Below, piece after piece: positions 1 through 5,022 of a stretch of DNA of 5,022 nucleotides; within the stretch, counting starts at the first letter, position 1; every line of letters begins with the position of its first letter. Source of the DNA: Sphingomonadaceae bacterium. GTDB taxonomy: Bacteria > Pseudomonadota > Alphaproteobacteria > Sphingomonadales > Sphingomonadaceae. Below the pieces are notes generated by a model that worked only from the letters and a program-made list of their open reading frames with translations, was not told the origin of the DNA and searched no databases. The position numbers were made by a program, and so were the translations under genes. The DNA is taken from the NCBI GenBank assembly GCA_023384025.1, contig JAHDXX010000093.1, positions 1 through 5,022 of the forward strand, given 5' to 3'.

Positions 1-727
1 TGCGTATGCCAAGGTTGTCCAATGACACGGGCAATCCGGCCTTGTGCTGGAACGTGGGCAAGCCCTTGGCAATGAAGCGTCCGCTTACCAGGGTATCAAA
101 CATTCTGGGGTAACCGCGCTGATAGATGTTCAGGGCCAGAGTGGTTCTCGAATTGCCCACTGACACGAGCGAAAGTGTCACCTTGTCCTCGTCTCCGGGA
201 ACCACCTGTTCGGTGAGCTCCTGAAATCCGGTGGGAGCAATCGGTTCGGCGAGGATTTCCGCCTTGCCCTCTCCCAACACCAGCGCCCTGTCGACCTTGC
301 CGTCGCCGTCGGTATCCTCAACGCAACGCTGCGCATCGCTCAGGCTGTCTCGCAGGTCATCGACCATCTTGGCGAAGAATCCGATCCCTTCGCGCTTTTC
401 GATGATCTTGCTCCGGGTGCAGAGCAGAATGCGACCGCCATCCAGCTTGCCGTCCTTGGGAACCAGCACCTGGGGAAGGATCTCTCCCGCTTTCAGTGTG
501 ACGCTTTCGCCCGCGCCGACCACCACGACGTCCTGCTCCAGTGCTCCGGCCAACGCCCAGCGCAGGGGCGCCTCGGCAAACACCTCGTTCTCCGCCACCT
601 GCCGCTCCCCGGCGACGATATCGGACGGTTTGAAGATCATGGGGGACTCGATCCAGGCTGGCAGATCAGCAGGACTGGCAACCGCTGGTGAGGCCACGCC
701 CATCAAGAATACCGCGAGCTTATGCAT
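1..727 (-). CDS. Probable secreted protein of unknown function, DxDxDG loop (3' end outside window)
   Basis: I do not recognise this gene. The frame is open on the minus strand from the ATG at 727 to the left edge, giving 242 residues with no stop. The N-terminus (MHKLAVFLMGVASPAVA, then SPADLP) looks like a short Sec signal peptide with an AVA cleavage site near residue 17, so an exported, probably periplasmic protein is inferred. Residues 138-146 (DTDGDGKVD) match the DxDxDG calcium-binding loop of EF-hand and dockerin types. The mature part seen has only two cysteines, C103 and C135, which could form a disulfide. No catalytic motif or later membrane segment is visible. It starts 71 bp after the cobS stop on the same strand, so read-through from cobS is possible. 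No strong Shine-Dalgarno sequence precedes the ATG. In the first 30 codons, 20 end in G or C, against 26 of 30 in cobS, so its codon use differs from its neighbour. Coding status is fairly sure; function is unknown. Confidence 0.8.
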   Translation of the reverse strand, partial: MHKLAVFLMGVASPAVASPADLPAWIESPMIFKPSDIVAGERQVAENEVFAEAPLRWALAGALEQDVVVVGAGESVTLKAGEILPQVLVPKDGKLDGGRILLCTRSKIIEKREGIGFFAKMVDDLRDSLSDAQRCVEDTDGDGKVDRALVLGEGKAEILAEPIAPTGFQELTEQVVPGDEDKVTLSLVSVGNSRTTLALNIYQRGYPRMFDTLVSGRFIAKGLPTFQHKAGLPVSLDNLGIR

Positions 728-798
728 GTGCCACCCGTCTCTGTGTCGTACCCGATGCTTGCCTTGTGCCCGCAGCCGGTGGCGGCGGGGCAATTTGA

Positions 799-1791
799 TC
801 ACCGCTTGCCGAGCACGCTCTCCGGCAGTTCCTCGGCAAACACGCGCTGGTAGTATTCGGCCACCAGCATCCGTTCGGCCTCGTCGCACTTGTTGAGGAA
901 GCTGACGCGGAAGGCGAAGCCGACGTTCTTGAAGATCGCCGCATTCTGCGCCCAGGTGATCACCGTGCGCGGGCTCATCACGGTCGAAATGTCGCCGTTG
1001 ATGAAGCCCTGCCGGGTCAGGTCGGCGACCTTGATCATGTCGGCCAGCACCTTGGGATCGGTCTCGGGGTTCTTCGCCTTGACGATATCGAGCTCGGTCT
1101 CGGCGGGCAGGTAGTTGAGGCCGACGACGATGTTCCACCGGTCCATCTGGCCCTGGTTGATCGCCTGCGTGCCATGGTACAGCCCGCTGGTATCGCCCAG
1201 GCCTACAGTGTTGGCGGTCGCGAACAGGCGGAAGTTCGGATCGGGGCGGATCACGCGGTTCTGGTCAAGCAGGGTCAGCTTGCCCTGCTGTTCGAGCACG
1301 CGCTGGATCACGAACATCACGTCGGGGCGACCGGCGTCGTATTCGTCGAACACCAGCGCGACCGGGTGCTGCAGCGCCCACGGCAGCAGACCTTCGCGGA
1401 ACTCGGTCACCTGCAAGCCGTCGCGCAGCACGATCGCATCGCGCCCGACAAGGTCGATCCGGCTGATGTGCGCATCGAGGTTGATGCGGATGCACGGCCA
1501 GTTGAGCCGGGCCGCAACCTGCTCGATGTGAGTCGACTTGCCGGTGCCGTGATAGCCCTGCACCATCACCCGCCGGTCGAACGCGAACCCGGCGAGAATC
1601 GCCAGCGTTGTTTCCGGATCGAAGACGTAACCTTCGTCGAGATCGGGCACGCGCGAGTCCGCCTTGCTGAAGGCGGGCACTTGCCAGTCGACGTCGACGC
1701 CGAACGTGGTGCGCACGTCGACAGTGGTGTCGGGTGCGGCAAGGACGGTCTTGTCGGAGGAGGCCTGGCTCGGATCGGTCATCTGGTTCAT
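799..1791 (-). CDS. cobS: Cobaltochelatase AAA+ ATPase subunit CobS
   Basis: CobS is the AAA+ ATPase that, with CobT, drives ATP-dependent insertion of cobalt into hydrogenobyrinic acid a,c-diamide by CobN in the aerobic cobalamin pathway; it acts in the cytoplasm. The 330-residue product is the usual length for the family. Visible motifs are Walker A GYHGTGKST (79-87), Walker B ALVFDEYDAG (145-154) and the sensor-like stretch ATANTVGLGD (191-200). The flanking text, such as HIEQVAARLNWPC (88-100) and QMDRWNIV (215-222), is typical of CobS rather than of MoxR or NorQ ATPases. The ATG at 1791 was chosen because it gives the standard length; a second in-frame ATG three codons later (1782) is an alternative, and neither has a clear Shine-Dalgarno sequence. 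The expected partner cobT does not follow: a secreted protein lies downstream instead. The rest of the cobalamin pathway cannot be judged from this window. Confidence 0.96.
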   Translation of the reverse strand: MNQMTDPSQASSDKTVLAAPDTTVDVRTTFGVDVDWQVPAFSKADSRVPDLDEGYVFDPETTLAILAGFAFDRRVMVQGYHGTGKSTHIEQVAARLNWPCIRINLDAHISRIDLVGRDAIVLRDGLQVTEFREGLLPWALQHPVALVFDEYDAGRPDVMFVIQRVLEQQGKLTLLDQNRVIRPDPNFRLFATANTVGLGDTSGLYHGTQAINQGQMDRWNIVVGLNYLPAETELDIVKAKNPETDPKVLADMIKVADLTRQGFINGDISTVMSPRTVITWAQNAAIFKNVGFAFRVSFLNKCDEAERMLVAEYYQRVFAEELPESVLGKR

Positions 1792-1819
1792 CGCGGGCGG
1801 TGCCTATACCGGCAGGGCG

Positions 1820-1838
1820 GGTGCTGCAAGCACGCACC
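1820..1838. repeat. Nested inverted repeat in the divergent intergenic region
   Basis: GGTGC (1820-1824) is mirrored by GCACC (1834-1838), and within it GTGCT (1821-1825) is mirrored by AGCAC (1829-1833) around the trinucleotide GCA. The two pairings overlap and cannot form at once. The site lies between two divergent genes, where an operator could act on both, but it is short and the region is GC-rich, so chance is a serious alternative. Confidence 0.3.
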
Positions 1839-1846
1839 GGTCAACA

Positions 1847-1874
1847 TTTTCATTAGGCGCAGGTCGGCTATATT
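1847..1874 (+). promoter_or_regulatory. Candidate sigma70-type promoter of the MpaB-like gene
   Basis: TTTTCA (1847-1852, 4 of 6 matches to TTGACA) is followed after 16 bp by TATATT (1869-1874, 5 of 6 matches to TATAAT). Transcription would be expected to begin about 7 bases past the -10 box, which falls on or next to the ATG at 1881. If real, the mRNA would be leaderless, which agrees with the lack of a Shine-Dalgarno sequence there. This is an inference from motif match and spacing only. Confidence 0.35.
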
Positions 1875-1880
1875 GGCGCA

Positions 1881-2723
1881 ATGGCGCCACCCCGACCCAG
1901 CGAGCTTGTGCGACAGCAACTGGTCGAGCGCGTGCGCGCGGTGTTCAACGACCCCCGGCACGGCGAACACCCCATCGCGATCAGCGACGAAGCGCTGTTC
2001 GCTGCCGACACGCCGATCCGCATGGTCCATGCCGATGTGGTGGCGATGATGGTCGGCGGGATCAGGGGCCTGCTGCTGCAGATGCTCCATCCCCCCGCCC
2101 TGCAAGGCGTGCTCGACCATTCGAACTTTCGCGAGGACATGCACGGGCGCCTGCGCCGCACGGCGCGGTTCATCGCGGTGACGACCTACGGCCACCGCGA
2201 CGATGCCCATGCGGCGATCGAGCGGGTCAACCGCATCCACACCACAGTAACCGGCACCCTGCCCGACGGCACGCCCTATTCGGCGCGCGATCCGCGCACG
2301 CTGGCCTGGGTCCATGTGGCAGAGGCGACCAGCTTCCTCGCAGCCTACGTCGCGCTGGTCCGGCCATCGATGCCGCATGCCGAGCGCGACGAATACTTCC
2401 GCCAGTTCGCGGTGATCGCCCGCGCGCTGGGCGCTGATCCGGTGCCGGAGACCCAGCGCAAGGCGGAACTGCTGCTGGGCGAGTTTCGCGCCGAATTGAA
2501 AGGCTCAGGCGCCGCGCGCGAGATTGGCCGGCTGGTGCTGGACCAGCGTCCACAAGGCGCGCCGGCCGCGATCCAGACCGCGCTTGGCACCGAGGCGATC
2601 GCGCTGCTGCCACCCTATGCCCGGGCGATGCTGGGGCTGGAACGACCCGGCCTGCCTGCCCTGCCTGTCCGTGCGGCGACCCGTGGCATGGGCCGGACGC
2701 TGCGCTGGGCCTTCCGCCAATAG
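1881..2723 (+). CDS. MpaB/latex-clearing-protein family (DUF2236) putative oxygenase
   Basis: The 280-residue product matches the ER-bound oxygenase MpaB/MpaB'/rubber oxygenase (Lcp) family, formerly DUF2236. Characterised members are b-type haem proteins that cleave C-C double bonds (Lcp on polyisoprene, fungal MpaB on a farnesyl chain). Family-like elements in order are MVGGIRGLLLQMLHP (57-71), HSNFREDMHGR (80-90), RLRRT (90-94), YG (103-104), RIHTTVTG (118-125), LAWVHVAEATS (141-151) and YFRQFAVIARALG (172-184). By analogy with LcpK30, R90/T94 and H120 are candidates for the haem-site Arg/Thr and axial His; this alignment is my inference. There is no signal peptide, so a cytoplasmic protein is likely. 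The start at 1881 is the only upstream ATG; a GTG at codon 10 (1908) is an alternative, and no Shine-Dalgarno sequence marks either. It is the first gene of a plus-strand run, 54 bp before the DUF1428 gene. The substrate cannot be told. Confidence 0.9.
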   Translation: MAPPRPSELVRQQLVERVRAVFNDPRHGEHPIAISDEALFAADTPIRMVHADVVAMMVGGIRGLLLQMLHPPALQGVLDHSNFREDMHGRLRRTARFIAVTTYGHRDDAHAAIERVNRIHTTVTGTLPDGTPYSARDPRTLAWVHVAEATSFLAAYVALVRPSMPHAERDEYFRQFAVIARALGADPVPETQRKAELLLGEFRAELKGSGAAREIGRLVLDQRPQGAPAAIQTALGTEAIALLPPYARAMLGLERPGLPALPVRAATRGMGRTLRWAFRQ

Positions 2724-2763
2724 CTCTTTCGCCGGACCCGATTGCGGCGCATCATCGCTCGCG

Positions 2764-2770
2764 AGAGGAG
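2764..2770 (+). promoter_or_regulatory. Shine-Dalgarno site fixing the DUF1428 gene start
   Basis: AGAGGAG lies 7 bases before the ATG at 2778. It decides in favour of this start over an in-frame ATG at 2742, which has no such site and would add 12 residues (beginning MRRIIARERRQA) absent from the usual DUF1428 N-terminus. Confidence 0.8.
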
Positions 2771-2777
2771 ACAGGCG

Positions 2778-3143
2778 ATGTACGTGCAGGGATTCGTGAT
2801 TCCGGTGCCAGAGGGCAAGAAGGACGCCTATCGCGAGGTGGCCGAGAAGTTCTGGCCGATCGCGCGTGACTATGGCGCGCTCTCGCAGATTGAATGCTGG
2901 GAGGCCGACGTAAAGGACGGCACCACGACCGATTTCCGCATGGCGGTGAAAGCCGAGACCGGCGAGAAAATCGTGTTCTCGTGGATGACCTGGCCCGACA
3001 AGGCAACCGCCGATGCCGCCCACGAAAAGATGATGGCCGACCCGCGCATGGCCGAACAGTTCGGCGATGGTAGCCAGATGCCGTTCAACGGCAAGCGGAT
3101 GATTATTGGCGGGTTCGACACCCTGTTCGCCGGGGAGGCCTGA
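2778..3143 (+). CDS. DUF1428 family protein (YbaA-like)
   Basis: The 121-residue product belongs to the DUF1428 family, small cytoplasmic proteins related to E. coli YbaA and thought to adopt a dimeric alpha+beta barrel fold; no reaction is established for the family. Diagnostic segments are the N-terminus MYVQGFVIPVPEGKKDAYR (1-19), the central VFSWMTWPDKATADAAHEKM (66-85) and MPFNGKRMIIGGF (101-113). The length is typical and the gene intact. The start at 2778 gives the family's standard N-terminus and has a strong Shine-Dalgarno sequence. It follows the MpaB-like gene by 54 bp with no visible promoter or terminator between, and its stop is 3 bp before the GST gene, so it is cotranslated with that gene. 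Its neighbours, a GST and a VOC protein, suggest a detoxification or stress role, but that is guilt by association. Confidence 0.93.
   Translation: MYVQGFVIPVPEGKKDAYREVAEKFWPIARDYGALSQIECWEADVKDGTTTDFRMAVKAETGEKIVFSWMTWPDKATADAAHEKMMADPRMAEQFGDGSQMPFNGKRMIIGGFDTLFAGEA
3132..3138 (+). promoter_or_regulatory. Shine-Dalgarno site of the GST gene inside the DUF1428 gene
   Basis: GGGGAGG lies within the last codons of the DUF1428 gene, 8 bases before the ATG at 3147. It supports that start and translational linkage of the two genes. Confidence 0.75.
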
Positions 3144-3146
3144 ACC

Positions 3147-3779
3147 ATGGCCGAATTCACCTTCTACACCAACCCGATGAGCCGGGGGCAGATCAGCCGC
3201 TGGGCCTTGCACGAGGCAGGCGCGGACTACGACACGGTTGCGTTCGACTGGGCCGGTCGCCCGGCGATCCTTGCCGAGCTGAATCCGATGAACAAGGTGC
3301 CGGTGCTGGTCCATCATCATGGCGGGCATGACCACGTGGTCACCGAATGCGCAGCGATCAACCACTACCTCGCCGAGACCCATCCGCAAGCCGGGCTGCT
3401 GCCCGACGCGCACGAGAAAGCGAGCTATTTCCGCTGGCTGTTCTTTGCCGCAGGGCCACTGGAACAAGCGGTGGTAGCGAAGGCGATGGGGTGGGAAGTG
3501 CCCGAGGGCAGGAGCGGCATGGCCGGGTTCGGCAGCCTCGCGCTGACGCTGGGCAACCTCGACCAGTGGCTTTCCACCCACGACTACGTTTGCGGCGAAA
3601 GGTTCACCATGGCCGACACGTACGTCGGCAGCCAGTTCATCTGGGGCCTGCGGTTCGGCTCGATCCCCGAACGCCCGTCGTTCCGCGCCTATGTCGATCG
3701 CTGCACCGCCCGCCCGGCTTATCGCGAAGGGCTAGCGATCGACGAAAAGCTTATCCGGGAGGCCCAACCCAATGCCTGA
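3147..3779 (+). CDS. Glutathione S-transferase family protein
   Basis: This 210-residue cytoplasmic protein has the full GST layout: an N-terminal thioredoxin-like domain (about 1-80) and an all-helical C-terminal domain (about 90-205). GSTs conjugate glutathione to electrophiles or reduce them with it. The N-terminus FYTNPMSRGQISRWALHEAG (5-24) holds S12 as the likely catalytic-position residue. KVPVL (50-54) carries the cis-proline P52 that positions glutathione. TECAAI (66-71) occupies the glutathione gamma-glutamyl contact, where Glu-Ser is more usual; Glu-Cys here appears normal for this bacterial subgroup. RFTMADTYVGSQ (152-163) is the N-capping-box region of the C-terminal domain. The start at 3147 is supported by GGGGAGG at 3132-3138. 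It overlaps the following VOC gene by 8 bp. Class membership and substrate are not resolved. Confidence 0.95.
   Translation: MAEFTFYTNPMSRGQISRWALHEAGADYDTVAFDWAGRPAILAELNPMNKVPVLVHHHGGHDHVVTECAAINHYLAETHPQAGLLPDAHEKASYFRWLFFAAGPLEQAVVAKAMGWEVPEGRSGMAGFGSLALTLGNLDQWLSTHDYVCGERFTMADTYVGSQFIWGLRFGSIPERPSFRAYVDRCTARPAYREGLAIDEKLIREAQPNA
3757..3762 (+). promoter_or_regulatory. Shine-Dalgarno site of the VOC gene inside the GST gene
   Basis: GGGAGG lies 9 bases before the ATG at 3772 and within the coding sequence of the GST. It fixes the start of the overlapping VOC gene. Confidence 0.75.
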
Positions 3780-4254
3780 AGCGAAGATGGCGACCTGCCT
3801 GTGGTTCGATGGCGGCGCGCACGATGCCGCGACGCTCTATTGCGGCCTGTTCCCCGACAGCCGGATCGACCGGGTCGATACCGCCCCGACCGACTATCCC
3901 GGGGGCAAGGCAGGCGATGTGCTGACAGTCAACTTCACTGTGCTGGGCCAGCCGTTCATGGGCCTGAACGGGAAGGCTGAGAACGGGTTCACCGATGCGG
4001 TCAGCTTCCAGGTGTTTACCGACACTCAGGACGAAACCGATCGTTACTGGGCGGCGCTGACCGCCGATGGTGGCGGGGAAATGGCGTGCAGTTGGTGCTT
4101 CGACCGGTTCGGGGTCCGCTGGCAGATCGTCCCGCGCGTGCTAATGAACGGGCTCGGGCACGATGACCCGATGGTACGCGGACGGGTGTTCATGGCGATG
4201 CAGCAGATGGTCAAGATCGACCACGCTAAAATCGAAGCCGCGATTGAAGGCTAA
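3772..4254 (+). CDS. VOC family protein, PhnB-like (3-demethylubiquinone-9 3-methyltransferase fold)
   Basis: The 160-residue product matches the PhnB-like branch of the vicinal oxygen chelate superfamily, often mislabelled 3-demethylubiquinone 3-methyltransferase. Diagnostic stretches are CLWFDGGAHDAATLYCGLFP (9-28), VLGQPFMGLNG (57-67), AVSFQVFTDTQDETDRYWAA (76-95) and FDRFGVRWQIVPRVL (110-124). The length is typical for a single-copy VOC unit that dimerises. Few residues resemble a classical VOC metal site, so enzymatic activity is uncertain, as for most of this branch. C106 and C109 (CSWC) form a CxxC pair where relatives usually read CGWL. The gene overlaps the GST by 8 bp and has its own Shine-Dalgarno sequence inside it, so it is translated from the same mRNA. 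It ends the plus-strand block, its TAA overlapping the TAG of the convergent J-domain gene. Confidence 0.93.
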   Translation: MPEAKMATCLWFDGGAHDAATLYCGLFPDSRIDRVDTAPTDYPGGKAGDVLTVNFTVLGQPFMGLNGKAENGFTDAVSFQVFTDTQDETDRYWAALTADGGGEMACSWCFDRFGVRWQIVPRVLMNGLGHDDPMVRGRVFMAMQQMVKIDHAKIEAAIEG

Positions 4255-4844
4255 GCAAAGGCTGCGCTATTCCTCAGCAATTGATAGGCTTCGACCACGC
4301 TGTTCAGCCGGGTTTCGTATTTGCGGTCACCGCCGTTGCGGTCCGGGTGGTAGCGGCGGACCAGTTCGGAATAGCGGCGGCGCAGGGCCTTGAGGTCGGC
4401 GTTGCGGCCCAGCCCCATCACTTCGAGAGCTGCGCTCTCTGCCGGGCTGAAGCGCCCGTCCATCGCGGCGCGGGCCGCGCGTTCGGCGCGGCTTTTGATC
4501 CCCGCCGCACGCGCGCCGATGGCATCGAGCGGATCGGGATAGTCGGCCCAGCGCGGGGCATCGCCGAACCCCGCATTGGGGCGGAAGGCGCGCGTCTCGT
4601 TCGCCCAGCCTGCGAGGGGCGATTGCGCGGCGAGGATTTCCTCCCCGCTCATCCCGGCGAAATAGTCGTAGCCCGCGTTGAATTCGCGGACATGCTCAAG
4701 GCACAGCCAGCGCCATTCGCCCGGCCCGTCAAACCCGCTGCGCCGCTCCCCCGGCGCACGGAATTCCCCGGCCTGTCCGCACCCGGGCACGGCGCAATCG
4801 CGCCCCTCCGCTTCGTAACGGCCATGGAATCGGGTCTGCTTCAT
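4251..4844 (-). CDS. J-domain (DnaJ-like) protein with N-terminal Cys/His cluster
   Basis: This 197-residue cytoplasmic protein carries a J domain at its C-terminus (about 137-193): helix II and the loop read LKALRRRYSELVRRYHPDRN (151-170) with the HPD triad at 166-168, needed to stimulate DnaK-type Hsp70 ATPase. The N-terminal part has C17, C22, C48 and H51 (CAVPGC and CLEH), a plausible zinc site, then EFNAGYDYFAGMS (54-66) and a linker. I recognise the arrangement as an alphaproteobacterial family encoded beside bolA; it is not DnaJ itself, lacking the G/F and CxxCxGxG regions. The start at 4844 begins MKQTRFHGR, as in relatives. The frame stays open to 4985, but longer forms would run antisense through bolA and are disfavoured. 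It is divergent from bolA with a 28-bp gap. In related genomes I expect cobS directly downstream; here a four-gene block on the other strand intervenes. The client is unknown. Confidence 0.92.
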   Translation of the reverse strand: MKQTRFHGRYEAEGRDCAVPGCGQAGEFRAPGERRSGFDGPGEWRWLCLEHVREFNAGYDYFAGMSGEEILAAQSPLAGWANETRAFRPNAGFGDAPRWADYPDPLDAIGARAAGIKSRAERAARAAMDGRFSPAESAALEVMGLGRNADLKALRRRYSELVRRYHPDRNGGDRKYETRLNSVVEAYQLLRNSAAFA

Positions 4845-4872
4845 CGGCCAATGATGGGCATGGACAAGCCCG
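4845..4872. promoter_or_regulatory. Very short divergent gap between the J-domain gene and bolA
   Basis: Two divergent genes are separated by 28 bp, or 52 bp if bolA starts at 4897. I see no convincing -35/-10 pair on either strand. The promoters must therefore overlap each other or lie partly inside the opposing coding regions. Confidence 0.4.
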
Positions 4873-5022
4873 ATGGAAACCCCCAAGAACAAGATCATGA
4901 GCGGCCCGGTCCAGCAGGAAATTGAACAGTTGTTGCGCGCGGCGCTGGCACCGGCGCGCCTTGAGGTCATCAACGACAGCGCCACCCATCGCGGCCACAG
5001 CGGTGACGATGGCAGCGGGGAA
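4873..5022 (+). CDS. bolA: BolA family protein (5' part, cut by window edge)
   Basis: The 50 residues seen begin METPKNKIMSGPVQQEIEQL and continue to LEVINDSATHRGHSGD (30-45), the typical BolA N-terminal half; the third helix and the C-terminal nucleic-acid-like binding face lie beyond the right edge. BolA proteins are small cytoplasmic partners of monothiol glutaredoxins in iron-sulfur cluster handling and are linked to stress and cell shape control. H39 and H42 are in the loop that carries cluster-ligating or regulatory histidines in the family, but the cysteine or second histidine that would separate BolA subtypes is not all visible. Two starts are possible: ATG at 4873, or ATG at 4897 giving MSGPVQQEIEQ, closer to usual BolA N-termini; neither has a clear Shine-Dalgarno sequence. 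It is divergent from the J-domain gene. Confidence 0.93.
   Translation, partial: METPKNKIMSGPVQQEIEQLLRAALAPARLEVINDSATHRGHSGDDGSGE

Larger units (their letters stand above)
1792..1880. promoter_or_regulatory. Divergent intergenic control region between cobS and the MpaB-like gene
   Basis: These 89 bp must hold the promoter for cobS (minus) and probably that of the four-gene plus-strand block, since both run outwards from here. No RNA gene or short coding sequence is evident. On the minus strand a weak candidate is TTGCAG (1829-1824) with TATAGG (1808-1803), with a 15-bp spacer; this is short and poorly supported. The plus-strand candidate and an inverted repeat are listed separately. Confidence 0.6.

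Noticed and set aside
769..789. A hairpin after cobS (CCCGC at 769-773 with GCGGG at 785-789) as a terminator
   Set aside because: The stem is 5 bp with an 11-base loop and is not followed by a T-run on the minus strand. In DNA this GC-rich it is likely chance.
231..896. A 221-codon plus-strand open frame over the left region
   Set aside because: Its Ser/Pro/Arg-rich translation has no domain, while the minus-strand frame gives a signal peptide and normal protein composition through the same bases.
1174..2049. A 291-codon open frame on the plus strand antisense to cobS and running into the MpaB-like gene
   Set aside because: It is the antisense shadow of cobS, whose product is an unmistakable AAA+ protein. 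The frame's translation has no recognisable domain and is a by-product of high GC at third positions.
2758..2765. The 8-bp palindrome CTCGCGAG before the DUF1428 gene as an operator
   Set aside because: It is short, overlaps the Shine-Dalgarno site, and is made of CG-rich bases expected often in this genome.
2742..2777. An earlier ATG (2742) for the DUF1428 gene
   Set aside because: It lacks a Shine-Dalgarno sequence, adds residues absent from the family, and the ATG at 2778 has AGAGGAG at ideal spacing.
2505..3581. A 358-codon open frame on the minus strand
   Set aside because: It lies antisense to the MpaB-like, DUF1428 and GST genes, all of which match known families. Its own translation looks like a His/Arg/Gly-rich shadow.
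4281..4925. A 214-codon plus-strand open frame antisense to the J-domain gene
   Set aside because: The minus-strand frame has an HPD-bearing J domain. The plus frame has no recognised motif and overlaps the bolA start out of frame.
4845..4985. Upstream starts that would give the J-domain protein a hydrophobic N-terminus (MILFLGVSIGLV)
   Set aside because: This stretch is antisense to the bolA coding sequence, and MKQTRFHGR at 4844 fits the family's N-terminus better.

Overview
The window looks like ordinary chromosomal DNA from a high-GC alphaproteobacterium, most likely a sphingomonad (Sphingomonadales, perhaps Erythrobacteraceae). The reasons are a full-length alphaproteobacterial-type CobS, a BolA gene divergent from a small J-domain protein, and strongly G/C-biased third codon positions. 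The order-level placement is an inference from protein resemblance. No tRNA, rRNA, CRISPR array, insertion sequence or phage gene was seen.

Layout from left to right. (1) On the minus strand, 1-727 is the 5' part of a gene for a probable secreted protein of unknown function; its 3' end lies beyond the left edge. (2) On the minus strand, 799-1791 is cobS, an AAA+ ATPase subunit of the aerobic cobaltochelatase. (3) 1792-1880 is an 89-bp divergent control region. (4) On the plus strand, 1881-4254 holds four genes in a row: an MpaB/latex-clearing-protein-like (DUF2236) putative oxygenase, a DUF1428 protein, a glutathione S-transferase and a PhnB-like VOC protein. The last three are almost certainly one translationally linked transcript, with a 3-bp gap, then an 8-bp overlap, and a clear Shine-Dalgarno sequence before each. 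(5) On the minus strand, 4251-4844 is a J-domain protein with an N-terminal Cys/His cluster; its stop codon overlaps the stop of the VOC gene. (6) On the plus strand, 4873-5022 is the start of a bolA-family gene, cut by the right edge.

How the genes fit together: bolA, the J-domain gene and cobS form a neighbourhood I recognise from many alphaproteobacteria, where cobT usually follows cobS. Here the neighbourhood is split twice. A four-gene block on the opposite strand sits between the J-domain gene and cobS, and the secreted protein occupies the place where cobT would be expected. The four-gene block looks like a small redox or detoxification cluster (putative haem oxygenase, GST, VOC fold), but no substrate can be deduced. 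I found no convincing novel system. The most useful leads are the broken gene neighbourhood, the uncharacterised secreted protein with a DxDxDG loop, and the compact divergent promoter region that may produce a leaderless mRNA.
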